Shown here: one piece after another, positions 33,517 through 43,700 of the stretch
Numbering within the stretch: the first letter of the stretch is position 1
Layout of the letters: each line of letters starts with the position of its first letter
Source: DATMNI01 sp035570275
Lineage (GTDB): Bacteria; Acidobacteriota; Terriglobia; Bryobacterales; Bryobacteraceae
Direction of reading: 5' to 3'
Length of the DNA: 64,000 nucleotides
Assembly (NCBI GenBank): GCA_035570275.1
Contig: DATMNI010000217.1
Coordinates: 1 to 64,000 of the forward strand
Position numbers and translations under genes: made by a program
Notes under the pieces: model-generated
Seen by the model: only the letters and a program-made list of their open reading frames with translations
Told to the model about the DNA's origin: nothing
Databases searched by the model: none

Positions 33517-35106
33517 CTACCAGTCCTTGTCAACTGCCTTTCGCCCCTTCCCTTGTGCCGGTGCCGGAACCTTCGATTCGCGTACAATCTGGTTGGGATC
33601 CGTCTCCTGGGCGCGCCGCGGGTCGGCGCCTGGACGGTCGACAGGTTCGCCGGACGGGGCTGGTGGCGGCGGCCGGCGCATCAGATCCTCCATCAGATCG
33701 ATATTGAACTGCGCGTCCGTCAATGTGGGGTCCAGCGCCAGCGTTTCGCGCCAGAGCATCACGGCGGCCCGCAGCAGGCCAGGTGGACCGAGTGTCCCCA
33801 TTTGCAGGGCGTAACGGTAGGTGGCGTTGGCTTGGCCAAACTTGCTTTTGGCCTTGAGCCGCGCCTGTGACGTTGTATGTGCCGCTTGCTCGAAGACGGT
33901 GGCCGCTTCCCGGAACTGCCCGTCGTCGTACAGTGCCAGGGCCAGGTTGAAGCGGACTTCGGAGGCTGCGGGAGCCCACTGGGCCGCTTGTGAAAAGTAG
34001 TGCACCGCGTCCCGGTGCTGGTGTGACCAAAGGGCCCGGCGGCCCTTCTCCATCCACTCCTCCACCGTTTGAGCCAAAAGGGCCGGTGGCCGCAGCAGCA
34101 GCGCCATCGCTGCTATCGCCACCACCGCCACGGTCGCTTTGCGTTCGGCCAGCCTCGTTTCCAGAACCAGCAGCGCCAGGGCGACGGCCAACAGGTAAGG
34201 CCACCAGGCGCTCTGGTCGTCGGGACGCGCTGCCACCGGGCGGCCCTTGGGCGCCAGATATTGGCTGTACACCGCCGCGGCGTCGATCCTGGCCCCGTCC
34301 AGGTAGCTCCCTACCGATCGCAAGGTCCGCGCATCGAGCCTGGTTTCGACCGGCCGGCCATGGTACAGGAACGGCGTGCGGTCTGTTTCCGACTGCGGTA
34401 CCACGCCTCCAGTGTTCTCATCGCCCACCCCGATGGCGAGTATGTGGATGCCCCGCCGGGAAGCCTCGCGCGCCGCACCAGCCGGCGCGTGATCGTAGTC
34501 TTCGCCATCGTGGTCTTCGCCATCGTGGTCTTCACCATCGGAGAGCAGCACCAGGTGCTTGCTCTCGCGGTCGAGATCGTCAAACCCCTGTTCCGCGGCG
34601 AACCGGATGGCGTCGCCAAGTTGTGACCCCCCGCGCGTCACCGTGTCCGGCCCGGTAGCTTCCAGCATGTCCTGGAAGAATGCGTAATCCACCGTGAGAG
34701 GGCATGCCACCGCGGTGTTGCCGGCGAACGCGATCAGCGCCACGCGGTCGCCTTTGAGCTGGGTCAGCAGCTCGGCGATGATCGCTTTGGCCCGGCCCAG
34801 GCGGTTGGGCGCCACGTCATTGGCCAGCATGCTGCGAGAAACGTCGAGCAGAAAAACCAGGTCGCCTGTCTTCGGCGCAGTTGCCCGTGCAGCCGGGCCG
34901 ACCGTGACCGGCCGTGCCAGCGCCAGCGTCAGGGAGAGTATGGCGAGCAACAGCATCAAACGCGTCGATTTGCCAGCTGCTCCGGCGGCCCGGTTGCCCC
35001 ACGCCGCCTCCGCCCTCCGCCGCCCGGCATCACCGCGCCGGTAGAGCAGGACAAGCACCGGCAGCACCAGCAGCAGCCACAGCGCTTGTGAGTTGGCAAG
35101 CCGCAT
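33517..35106 (-). CDS. BatA/BatB-like VWA-domain membrane protein with TPR tail
   Basis: A 529-residue protein from ATG 35106: two N-terminal membrane segments (about 8-22 and 50-65), a von Willebrand A domain with MIDAS D88-x-S-x-S ('DVSRS') and 'LLSDGED', another pair of membrane segments (about 290-335), then TPR-like repeats (about 345-450) and a proline-rich tail. This matches the Bat (Bacteroides aerotolerance) proteins, with BatB- and BatC-like parts in one chain. It probably acts in envelope stress or with a MoxR ATPase, which is not in the window. An acidic 15-bp repeat lies beside the MIDAS loop. The longer start at 35148 has no signal-like start. Confidence 0.83.
   Translation of the reverse strand: MRLANSQALWLLLVLPVLVLLYRRGDAGRRRAEAAWGNRAAGAAGKSTRLMLLLAILSLTLALARPVTVGPAARATAPKTGDLVFLLDVSRSMLANDVAPNRLGRAKAIIAELLTQLKGDRVALIAFAGNTAVACPLTVDYAFFQDMLEATGPDTVTRGGSQLGDAIRFAAEQGFDDLDRESKHLVLLSDGEDHDGEDHDGEDYDHAPAGAAREASRRGIHILAIGVGDENTGGVVPQSETDRTPFLYHGRPVETRLDARTLRSVGSYLDGARIDAAAVYSQYLAPKGRPVAARPDDQSAWWPYLLAVALALLVLETRLAERKATVAVVAIAAMALLLRPPALLAQTVEEWMEKGRRALWSHQHRDAVHYFSQAAQWAPAASEVRFNLALALYDDGQFREAATVFEQAAHTTSQARLKAKSKFGQANATYRYALQMGTLGPPGLLRAAVMLWRETLALDPTLTDAQFNIDLMEDLMRRPPPPAPSGEPVDRPGADPRRAQETDPNQIVRESKVPAPAQGKGRKAVDKDW
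34486..34545. repeat. 15-bp coding tandem repeat next to the MIDAS loop
   Basis: Units TTCGCCATCGTGGTC (34501-34515, 34516-34530), with diverged flanking units, encode GEDHD-GEDHD-GEDYD directly after the MIDAS 'LLSD'. Confidence 0.9.
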
Positions 35107-35463
35107 CAGGGCGCGACCGGCTCCATGTTGCACAGACACATGTTGCACACAGTATCATAGACCCGGAGTGGCCACGGCAACAGGCCGGTGAGTTCGAGAG
35201 AGAATTGCGCGGGAACTTGCCTTCCGCCCGATGGCCTGCCAGAGCAGATAGACCGGCTGGCGTTTACGCTGGGAACCTCCCCGCCTTGCAACGGTCCCAT
35301 TCCAGCCACTCAGCTCAGGGGCAAGCTTTCGGCAAGGGATGCGCGGCGGTTCCAACAATTCGACATACCACCGGCGCCGGCACAGAGTGACCTAAGAAGC
35401 GCGATGGAAGAGCCTTCTTTGTAGCTGTGCCGCGGCGACGCTGCGGTACACTCGTGAGTAGAT
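35107..35463. other. Intergenic stretch without a recognised gene
   Basis: No convincing coding region is visible on either strand. It contains a short near-repeat ATGTTGCACAGACACATGTT just upstream of the VWA gene and presumably the promoters of the VWA gene and of tRNA-Arg. Confidence 0.6.
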
Positions 35464-35540
<77 letters not shown>

Positions 35541-35631
35541 TTTATCAATAACTTACGGACCATCACCCCAACAGCGGACGACTGGGCGCCGTTGAGGCGC
35601 CTTTGCAGTAGTAGGCAAGAAAAACAAACGG

Positions 35632-35657
35632 CCCGCCGATGTTGACGCATCGGTGGG
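35632..35657 (+). terminator. Strong hairpin downstream of tRNA-Arg (possible terminator or leader structure)
   Basis: CCCGCCGATG, loop TTGACG, CATCGGTGGG: a 10-bp stem with one G-U. There is no U tract, so a classical intrinsic terminator is doubtful. The GTG proposed as start of the small zinc-ribbon gene is in its 3' arm. Confidence 0.45.
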
Positions 35658-35802
35658 GCGGGAGGTCTTCAAGCTGGATTGCGGCTGCGGGCGCACCGTC
35701 CAGGTTCCAACCGAGGCGATCGCCCAGTGTCCCCACTGCGGCGCGCGCCTTCAGATCCAGTGGGACGCGCTGCATGTGGCTTCCCCGGGAGGTGCGCGAT
35801 GA
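35653..35802 (+). CDS. Small zinc-ribbon protein
   Basis: A 49-residue reading frame with 'LDCGCGRTVQVP' and 'QCPHCGARLQIQWD', i.e. paired CxC and CxxC knuckles as in single zinc ribbons. The frame is closed upstream at 35593-35595 and the only in-frame start before the cysteines is GTG 35653, which lies in a hairpin arm and lacks a clear ribosome-binding site. Such small ribbons are often nucleic-acid or protein adaptors. Function unknown. The pattern of cysteines is unlikely by chance, but expression is uncertain. Confidence 0.55.
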   Translation: MGREVFKLDCGCGRTVQVPTEAIAQCPHCGARLQIQWDALHVASPGGAR

Positions 35803-36370
35803 AGCGCGAAGCCATCTTGCCTCACATTCTCTCCCGGGTCTGCATTTCCCGGTTGTTCCAAGCTTTGCCTGGGATCGAACCGCGCGGACACGATGCGGCT
35901 TGGCGCGCGCCGGCATCGTGGCGCAGTACGTCGGACCTCAATCTCTTGCGCCACGATGGCAGAAGGAACATCGCGGAATCATCCTGGCAAGCTTCGAAGG
36001 CAGTTTGAAAAGCGCAGGGGTTACGGCCTGGGCAACTGGGTGGCTGGAATGGGTGAAAGCGCTAGTTTCCTTTTTTCGGCGGCCCTATTGGCCGCGGTTT
36101 GAGCCGCCTCCCGGCCGGCGTGAGTTTGCTAGTTCCCGCCGCCGTAGCATAGCGCAGGCTCCCCCGCTTACGGGTCGAAAGGCGGATACGCCTAGAGACC
36201 TGCCGGGTGAGGAGAATGCTCCTCCGAAGATCACATGGGAACCGACCCGAGGGCGTACGCCCGAACGGTACGGTAACAGCACGTAACACGCCTTTGATAC
36301 TTGCACGGCCAATGGAAATGATGCACTGTTTACAACAAGTCGTTTTGTGTCCAGCCAAAGGGAGGGGGAT
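35803..36370. other. Intergenic stretch without a confident gene
   Basis: An ATG at 35799 overlapping the zinc-ribbon stop opens a 69-codon frame to 36008 with no recognisable features; I do not call it. The rest presumably holds the promoter of the Oar gene, but no clear -35/-10 pair stands out. Confidence 0.5.
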
Positions 36371-39300
36371 ATGTTCAGACGGATCTTTCAAGGGGTTCTT
36401 GCGAACCCGGTAATCCTGCTCGTGCTATTCATTCAGCAAACAGGCCACGCGCAGGCGCTCAACGGCTCGGTGGTGGGCAACGTAAAGGATACCAGTGACG
36501 CCTTGATCGGCAGCGCGGTTGTCACGCTAACCAACCTGGATATCGGGCAGTCCCGTGAGACCGCTACCAGTTCGGTGGGCAGCTATGACTTCGCCACGGT
36601 ACAGCCCGGGACCTATGAACTTAAGGTCGCCAAGAGCGGCTTCGCCACCTACGTCCAGACGGGAATCGCAGTCGTCGCCGACAACGTCGCTCGCGTGGAT
36701 GTCACGTTGAAGGTCGGCGGCGTGACCGAAACGGTCAGAGTGGAGGCCGCCGCCGCCGTGCTGCAGACCGACAGCGCCGAAGTGCGGCACGAACTCGACA
36801 CCGCGGATCTGAGCAAACTCCCGGTGCCGGTGGGCCGCAATTATCAAAGCCTGCTTTCCACCATGCCGGGCTTTACGCCGCCGACCAACAACCACTCGGT
36901 GGGGACCAATCCGTCGCGTGCTTTGTACTTCGCAGTCAACGGCGGGGACCACTACCAGAACAATACCCGAATCGATGGCGCCACCACCATGAATGTCTGG
37001 CTGCCGGATATCGTAGCCATGGTGCCCACGCTGGAATCCATCGCGACGGTGAATGTGTCCACGAACAGTTTCGATGCCGAGACCGGTTTCACGGGTGGCG
37101 CCAACATCGGCGTGCAGACCAAGAGTGGAGCCAACCAACTGCACGGGGCGGCCTTCGAAAGTCACACAGACAACGATCTGAAGGCCCGGCCGTTCTTCCT
37201 GCCCTCGAACCAGAAAAAGGGCAAACTGGTCTACCACGAGTTCGGCGGTGCTTTGGGCGGAAGGATCGTCAAGGATAAACTGTTCTACTTCTTGAGTTAT
37301 GAAGGTAACCGCGATCATGAGTATGCCCACGTACTGCAAACGGCGCCAACCGCCGCCATCAAAAGTGGCGACATGTCCGGGTCGGGGACCCCGATCTACG
37401 ACCCCATTTCAGGCTCCGCCAGCGGCGCCGGCCGCACGCCATTCCCGGGCAACCTCATTCCGGCCGCGCGCATCGACCCGATCGCGCTCAAGGTCTCGAA
37501 CCTGCTGCCCCTTCCCAACGTCCCGGGAAACCCGTTGACGAACAACTACGATGGCAGCGGCGTCTATACTTTCGGACGCGAACGCGCCGATAGCAAGATC
37601 AACTGGAACCCCATTGCGAAGCTCACCTCTTTCGCGCGTTTCAGCATGCTCAAGTTCGACGAATACGACCCGCCAGTGTTCGGCGCGGCTGGCGGCATCG
37701 ACATCAATCCCCAGGGTGGCCAGCCTGGTACGGCGCATGGCGCAACTTACAGTCTGACCGCCAGCGCCACCTATCTGCTGCGGTCGAACCTGATCGTGGA
37801 CGGCTACTTCGCCTGGGAGAACGACAACACTGCGGTCGAGCCGAATGATATCGGCAAGAACGTAGGCCAGCAACTCGGGATTCCGGGGACGAACGGGCCC
37901 AACCGGTATCAGACCGGCATGCCGTGGTTCAGTGTCACAAGCTACGGCCTGTTTGGGACAGCCGGCAGCCAGACCGGCGGCTTCCCCTACTACCGCGATA
38001 ATGCGCAGCATCAGGAAGTGGTTAACCTGAACTGGATCCATGGAGCGCACGACCTGCGCTTCGGAACTGAGATCCAACAGCAGTACATTAACAACCTGCA
38101 GCCCGCCAACGCTCAAGGCAGCTTCACTTTCGGCACCGGACCGACGCAGATTTCCGGGGGCCCGTCGGGTAACCAGTTCAACAGCTATGCGACATTTCTG
38201 CTGGGCTACGTGACCACTGCGAACCAGACGGTGGTCTACTCCAATCCGCCGGCCGAGCCAATCAACCAACACTGGTTCAGCGCGTATATCCGGGACCGCT
38301 GGACCATCTCGCGCAAGTTGACGGCGTCTCTGGGACTGCGTTGGGACTATTACGGTTTCCCGAACGCGAGAACCAGAGGCATCGGGACCTATGACATCGC
38401 ATCCAATCAGGTCAACATTTGCGGTTCCGGGGAAGTGCCTAACAACTGCGGCGTCGGGATGCCCAAGAGGCTGTTCTCGCCGCGCTTGGGGCTGGCGTAC
38501 CGGTTGTCCGACACTTTTGTGGTCCGTGCCGGCTATGGCATCAACGAAATACCGTACTCTCTCGGGCGCTCGGTGCTGAGCCTGTATCCAACCACGATCA
38601 GCCCGACCTATCCCTCTCCGAACTCGCTCAGTTGGTATGCCCCGCTGGCGCAAGGCATCCCGGCGATTACGCTGCCGTCGCTGAACAACGGCCACATGGT
38701 AGCTCCGAACAACGTGAACATGTCGGTATTGCCTAAGAGTTTCCCGTGGCCCTATATCCAGTCCTGGAACCTCACCCTGCAAAAGGAAATGCGGTCGGGA
38801 TTTACCGCTCAGGCAGGTTACGTGGCCAGTCGCACGGTGCGGTCCATGACGCAGGACTCGGGCGCAACGGTTAACCTCAATGCCGGCCAGTTCATCGGCG
38901 CCGGGCAAAGCGGCCAGCCGTTTTTCGTGTCTGAGGGCCGGACTTCCAACGTGGGCCTGTACACGCCCAGGGGCACCATCTCGTACAACTCGCTGCAGGC
39001 CGGTTTGAAGCGCCGCTTCGCACAGGGGCTGCAGTTCGGGGCCTCCTGGACGTGGGCCAAAGCGGAGAGCCCCAACTACCCGACCGACGCTTTGCTTTAT
39101 CAATACCTGGATTCCCGGCCCGTCCAAGGTACCGACCGCACGCACGTGCTTACGATAGACGGCACATGGGAACTTCCCTTCGGCAAAGGGAAGCCTTGGC
39201 TGGGCAACAGCCGCGTAGGTTCGGCGATTCTCGGCGGTTGGGCCCTCAATAGCCTGGCCGTCTTCTACAGCGGGCTGCCTTTCTCCGTTACGGCTTCCAG

Positions 39301-39727
39301 CACTTCGCTGAACATGCCGGGAGCCTCGCAACAAGCCGACCAGGTGAAGCCTAACGTGCAAATTCTGGGCAGCGTGGGCGGGGCGTATTTCGATCCTCTG
39401 GCTTTCGCTCCCATCACTGGGGCGCGCTTCGGGAACGCGGGCTCCAACTCCATGCGGGGACCGGGCGAAGTGAACATGGACCTGGGGCTGACCCGGGTTT
39501 TCAAGGTGAAGGAGAAATACAGTATTCAATTCCGCGCCGAAGCATTCAATTTCACCAACACGCCGCATTTCGCCAACCCGGGAGGCAACGTTTCCAATGT
39601 GGTCAAGAACGCGGATGGCACTGTCAAGGACCTGGCCGGGTTCGCCCAGATCCAGTCGGTGGCCAACACTGGCCGCGATGGCATTGATGAGCGGCAGTTC
39701 CGTTTTATGATGCGGATTAGTTTCTGA
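36371..39727 (+). CDS. Oar-like TonB-dependent outer-membrane receptor
   Basis: An 1118-residue protein. ATG 36371 has the strong GGGAGGGGG site just upstream and begins a signal peptide ending 'TGHAQA'; an in-frame start eight codons earlier is less likely. The carboxypeptidase-regulatory domain ('GSVVGNVKDTSDALIGSAV', about 30-105) is followed by a plug ('YFAVNGGDHYQNNTRIDGAT') and a barrel ending 'FRFMMRISF' with terminal Phe. Barrel motif 'RDRWTISRKLTASLGLRWDYYG' is shared with the other Oar genes (landmarks WTISRKLTAS, LRWDYYG). Intact. Probably imports or binds a plant-polymer or siderophore-like ligand; substrate unknown. Confidence 0.88.
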   Translation: MFRRIFQGVLANPVILLVLFIQQTGHAQALNGSVVGNVKDTSDALIGSAVVTLTNLDIGQSRETATSSVGSYDFATVQPGTYELKVAKSGFATYVQTGIAVVADNVARVDVTLKVGGVTETVRVEAAAAVLQTDSAEVRHELDTADLSKLPVPVGRNYQSLLSTMPGFTPPTNNHSVGTNPSRALYFAVNGGDHYQNNTRIDGATTMNVWLPDIVAMVPTLESIATVNVSTNSFDAETGFTGGANIGVQTKSGANQLHGAAFESHTDNDLKARPFFLPSNQKKGKLVYHEFGGALGGRIVKDKLFYFLSYEGNRDHEYAHVLQTAPTAAIKSGDMSGSGTPIYDPISGSASGAGRTPFPGNLIPAARIDPIALKVSNLLPLPNVPGNPLTNNYDGSGVYTFGRERADSKINWNPIAKLTSFARFSMLKFDEYDPPVFGAAGGIDINPQGGQPGTAHGATYSLTASATYLLRSNLIVDGYFAWENDNTAVEPNDIGKNVGQQLGIPGTNGPNRYQTGMPWFSVTSYGLFGTAGSQTGGFPYYRDNAQHQEVVNLNWIHGAHDLRFGTEIQQQYINNLQPANAQGSFTFGTGPTQISGGPSGNQFNSYATFLLGYVTTANQTVVYSNPPAEPINQHWFSAYIRDRWTISRKLTASLGLRWDYYGFPNARTRGIGTYDIASNQVNICGSGEVPNNCGVGMPKRLFSPRLGLAYRLSDTFVVRAGYGINEIPYSLGRSVLSLYPTTISPTYPSPNSLSWYAPLAQGIPAITLPSLNNGHMVAPNNVNMSVLPKSFPWPYIQSWNLTLQKEMRSGFTAQAGYVASRTVRSMTQDSGATVNLNAGQFIGAGQSGQPFFVSEGRTSNVGLYTPRGTISYNSLQAGLKRRFAQGLQFGASWTWAKAESPNYPTDALLYQYLDSRPVQGTDRTHVLTIDGTWELPFGKGKPWLGNSRVGSAILGGWALNSLAVFYSGLPFSVTASSTSLNMPGASQQADQVKPNVQILGSVGGAYFDPLAFAPITGARFGNAGSNSMRGPGEVNMDLGLTRVFKVKEKYSIQFRAEAFNFTNTPHFANPGGNVSNVVKNADGTVKDLAGFAQIQSVANTGRDGIDERQFRFMMRISF

Positions 39728-39949
39728 GCGTATGAAGCGTTCGCTGGTTTTGTATGCAGCTCGCAATTTCGTTCTTTCGTTCCCGGCGCCCAGACGGGAG
39801 ACGGAGTAACCGCCGTCCACGTTGACGCCAATCCGGGGCGAGTCCAGAGTCCGGGACGCGGCGAGGAACGCCACGGCCCCTTCATACCTTCCACTTGAGG
39901 GCAGCCTTGGACAATTCCCGCGAGCGCGGAAGCGATGCGCCGCTGCCGC

Positions 39950-40558
39950 TCACTCCCGCGTGATCCGTACGCTCCGAAATGCGCCGGCCTCGTCGAAGGA
40001 ACCAAGGCCAACCTGCCCCGGGCCCAAGCTGAGATCGATGGCCGTCAAGGAAGGCAATGCGTGACCGTCAACGGTTACGTTCACAGCACCTGTCTTGGCC
40101 ACGTGTACCAGCGTGGCGTGATGCCATCGCCCGCTCGCTGAAAACGCGGCAGGTCCCGGTTCGCCGCTGATCCGCACGCGCTCGCCGCCATACACGTGAA
40201 AGATGCCATTGTGCACCGGTTGCTTCGCGGCCGTATCCGTAGACAGGTGTGCGTAGTCAAAGTGGGCTGGATCGCGGTAAGCAAAAACGATCATGAGCGA
40301 TTCCCCCAGCGGTTTGACATCCACCTCCACCGTCAATCGCGCATAGCCCGGCAGGCCGGTCAAGGCGAACTGGATCGGCCGCCGCGGACCCGGCAATGGT
40401 CCCCGGTGCTCCACCAGGTGCAGCACGGGTGTTCCGTCCTCCTTCTCTACCTTCCAGTCGGCAGCCACCGGCACGCTCCATTCCCGGCCAAAGATCTGCA
40501 GCACATCGGCAGCATTCACTGTCGCCGAAGTAAACACCAGTAAGGCCCAAAGTTTCAT
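39950..40558 (-). CDS. Secreted concanavalin-like (DUF1080/LamG-type) protein
   Basis: A 202-residue protein with a signal peptide (1-16, 'ATVNAAD') and a beta-sandwich: 'LTVEVDVKPLGESLMIVFAYRDPAHFDYAHLS' is represented by landmarks VEVDVKP, FAYRDP and HFDYAHL, followed by 'RWHHATLVHVAKTGAVNVTVDG'. This is the arrangement of 3-keto-disaccharide hydrolase/LamG-like domains, which bind or hydrolyse sugars. ATG 40558 has a GAGAGGGA element at good spacing. It stands alone between two Oar genes on the opposite strand, where a carbohydrate-related role would make sense. Confidence 0.75.
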   Translation of the reverse strand: MKLWALLVFTSATVNAADVLQIFGREWSVPVAADWKVEKEDGTPVLHLVEHRGPLPGPRRPIQFALTGLPGYARLTVEVDVKPLGESLMIVFAYRDPAHFDYAHLSTDTAAKQPVHNGIFHVYGGERVRISGEPGPAAFSASGRWHHATLVHVAKTGAVNVTVDGHALPSLTAIDLSLGPGQVGLGSFDEAGAFRSVRITRE

Positions 40559-40785
40559 CTGTTGATTCCCTCTCGCAAGATGCCGACCACTTTCTGCCCG
40601 CCTCGCCGGCAGCGTGTGAGAGACGCGTCGCCCGCGCACGCCCGTGGTCGGGCGCCTCCTTGAACCCTAACACACTCAAATCTTCAAGTCCTTGGAAGTC
40701 CGGCCATATAGCCAACTCCACCCCGGTGCGGCGGAGGGATGCTTGTGATAATATTATGCGCATTCTGCCTCAGGAGGCCACCAAA

Positions 40786-43700
40786 ATGCAGAAGGCCGTG
40801 CCATTGTGTTTCTTGACGATTTTCTTGACCATGTTCGCCGGTTTGGGTTCCCTTGCGTTCGCACAGAATTCGCGGACCGCTACCCTGGTCGGCACCGTAA
40901 CCGACAGCGCCGGTGCTGTTGTTCCGAAAGCCGTGGTGACGGTTACGAATGTCCAAACCCAAGTGGTAACACGAGGTATGACAAACGAAGACGGCGCCTA
41001 TTACGTTCCGTTTCTCAACCTCGGAAGCTATGAGCTGTCGGTGGAGGTTCCCGGATTCAAACGATTCAATCAGTCCGGTCTGGTGCTAAATGCCGGCGAA
41101 ACGCCTCGGATTGACGTAAAGCTCGAGGTGGGCGCGGTCTCCGAATCCATCCGGGTGACCGCCTCGGCGCCGCTGCTCCAAACCGACACGGCGGTGGTGG
41201 GCCAGGTCTTCGACACCAAGACGGTGCATGAAATCCCGATGATGCAGGCGAAGGCGCAGAACCTTATGTACTATATGCAGGGCGCCCAGGTGAACAACGA
41301 CGGTTCGTTCCACATTCTAGGGCTGCCGCCGAACCTGCTGAACTACTCGATTGACGGCGCCGCCATCAAACAGTCGGTTCGTTCGGCTATCGGCACCACA
41401 ACCACGGCCATTACGCCCCCGGTGGATTCGATTGCGGAGGCGCAGGTCTGGTCTACGGGAGTTCCCGCCGAAATGGGGCACACGGCGGGCGGGTCCTACA
41501 ACATGGTCCTGAAGAGCGGAACCAACCAACTCCACTTTTCCGCCGAGGAGCGCTACATCAACAAGAATTGGCTCCACAGGTCTTACTTTCAGCAGGCCAG
41601 CGAAACCAGCCCGTTCGAATACCACATGTTTTTTGGCAGTCTTGGCGGGCCCGTCTACATCCCGAAGGTTTACGATGGCCGCAACAAGACATTCTTTTTC
41701 CTGTCCTATGGGCTGAACTACGATCACGAGCAGAATCCGGTGGTCACCTCCACGCCGGACGCCGGGATGCTGGCCGGTAACTTTAATTTCCCCGGCGTGG
41801 CGTCACTACCCATCTATGACCCCAAGAGCATCACTTGTCCAGCCACCGCGAACGGATGCCCTGGCGGTGTGGGCTACACCGCCACGCAGTTTCCGGGGAA
41901 CCAGATTCCGCTGAACCGCTTCGATCCGGTAGCCGTGAAATTCCTGGCTCAGAATCCCTATAATCTTCCCAATACGGTGGGATTCTACAGCAACACGGGC
42001 CCCAACAACAATTACAGCCAGAACAATCACTATCTGTCCGACCGCGAGGGCTATATTGGGAAAATCGATCAGCAGATTACGTCGAACCACAAGATGTTTT
42101 TCCGCTTCGCGTGGAACATGAACCGTCAGCCCATCGGCCGGGAGGCGGTCCAATACAAATGGGGGCTTATCGACAACACCGCGTTCAGTTTCGGACAGCG
42201 CGAACCCATCGACCTTCACAACGTCACCTTCGGGGATATTTACAGCTTCGGGCCAACCTTGATCAACGAGTTCCGCGTGGCGTATCAACGGCGCGCAGAC
42301 ACCATCAGCCCGGCGCTCAACAACGGTGGCTGGGCCGGGATTCTGGGGATTCCGGGAGTAGGTCCGCAGACCTTCCCCGGCTTCGTGGGCGCGTCCGGGG
42401 GCAGTTCCGTAGCCTGGACCGCGAATCCGAGCGGCACGTCAAATCCCACCGGAAACCTGCGCACTCTGAATGAAGACTTCGAGCTGAACGAAAACATTTC
42501 GAAGGTCGTGGGGCGGCACACTTTCAAGACTGGCTATCAAATGATGCTGACTCGCGAAAACGACATCCAGGTTTCGCAGCCTTCGGGCACCTACAATTTC
42601 ACAACGGCCGGAAGCGGACTGCCGAACACACCGAATACGGGCAATACTTTCGCCTCCTTCCTGCTGGGCTCGGTCACTTCCGCTACCTTCACATCGCTGC
42701 TGCAGAATTACATTCCGTATTGGTGGTCTCACCAGTTTTTCGTGCAGGACGACTGGAGAGTGACCAACAAACTGACGTTGAGCCTGGGTGTGCGCTACAG
42801 TTATGAAACTCCGGCGCAGACTAAGTACGGTAACAAGTCCGAGTTCAATCCCAACGTGGCCGATCCGCTGACCGGGCTGATGGGGGCCATCACGCATCCC
42901 AAGGGAGCGGTGTATTCCTCCGACCGGAACAACTTCACGCCGCGCGCCGGGTTGTCCTGGAATTTCAGGCCGAAGTGGGTCTTTCGCGGCTCGTTCGGGA
43001 TGTTCACGCAGGACGTAATGCCCCAACTGGGGCAGGAGGAATACCTGGCTACCGCCGCCGTCCAGCAGGCGCCAGGCAACCCGTTTCCGGCTTTTTCCTT
43101 GTCTCAGGGACCCGGACCCGTCAACTATCCTCTCAATTCAGCAACGGGAACAGCCAACTTTTTCGGTACGAACTACAGCAGCCGGACAGCCACTTACATC
43201 GATCCACGCCTGCGGAACCCATACAGCATGACTTGGGCGGGCGGATTCGAGTATGAGTTCCGCCCCAATCACTTATTGGAAGCGACCTATCAGGGATCGG
43301 CGGGCGTCGCTCTGATCGGAACGACGAACGTCAACGTGCTGCCCCAGTCGATCTACAGCTCCACGAACACGACCTTGCTGAATCAGGTTTTCTCGGCCAC
43401 CCAGAACTATCTCGCCTATCCGCAGTTTGGGGCCATCACAGCCACCGGGAACTACGGCCACAGTACGTATCATTCTCTGACCACGCGGATGGAACGGCGA
43501 TTCAACTCGGGGCTCCGGTACACATTCCTGTTCACCTGGAGCAGGAACATAGCCGGCGCCGCCGGGACCGGCTGGCAGTATTACGACTGGAACCTCACCA
43601 AGGGGGTTGCGCCCACCGACATCCGGCTGCAATTCATGTCGCAAGCCACCTACGATCTTCCATTCGGAAAGAACCGGCGTTTCATGAATCGGGGCGGCGT

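Noticed and set aside
35863..35890. Possible tRNA fragment or attachment site downstream of tRNA-Arg
   Set aside because: A short GGGATCGAACC resembles an inverted T-arm, but no cloverleaf or direct repeat of the tRNA 3' end is present and no integrase gene is in the window.
37409..39874. Very long antisense reading frames opposite the Oar and ThDP genes (for example 37409-39874 minus, 13678-15993 plus)
   Set aside because: They have low-complexity Arg/His/Gly-rich composition, no domain signatures, and lie exactly opposite well-supported genes; this is a GC-rich codon-bias artefact.
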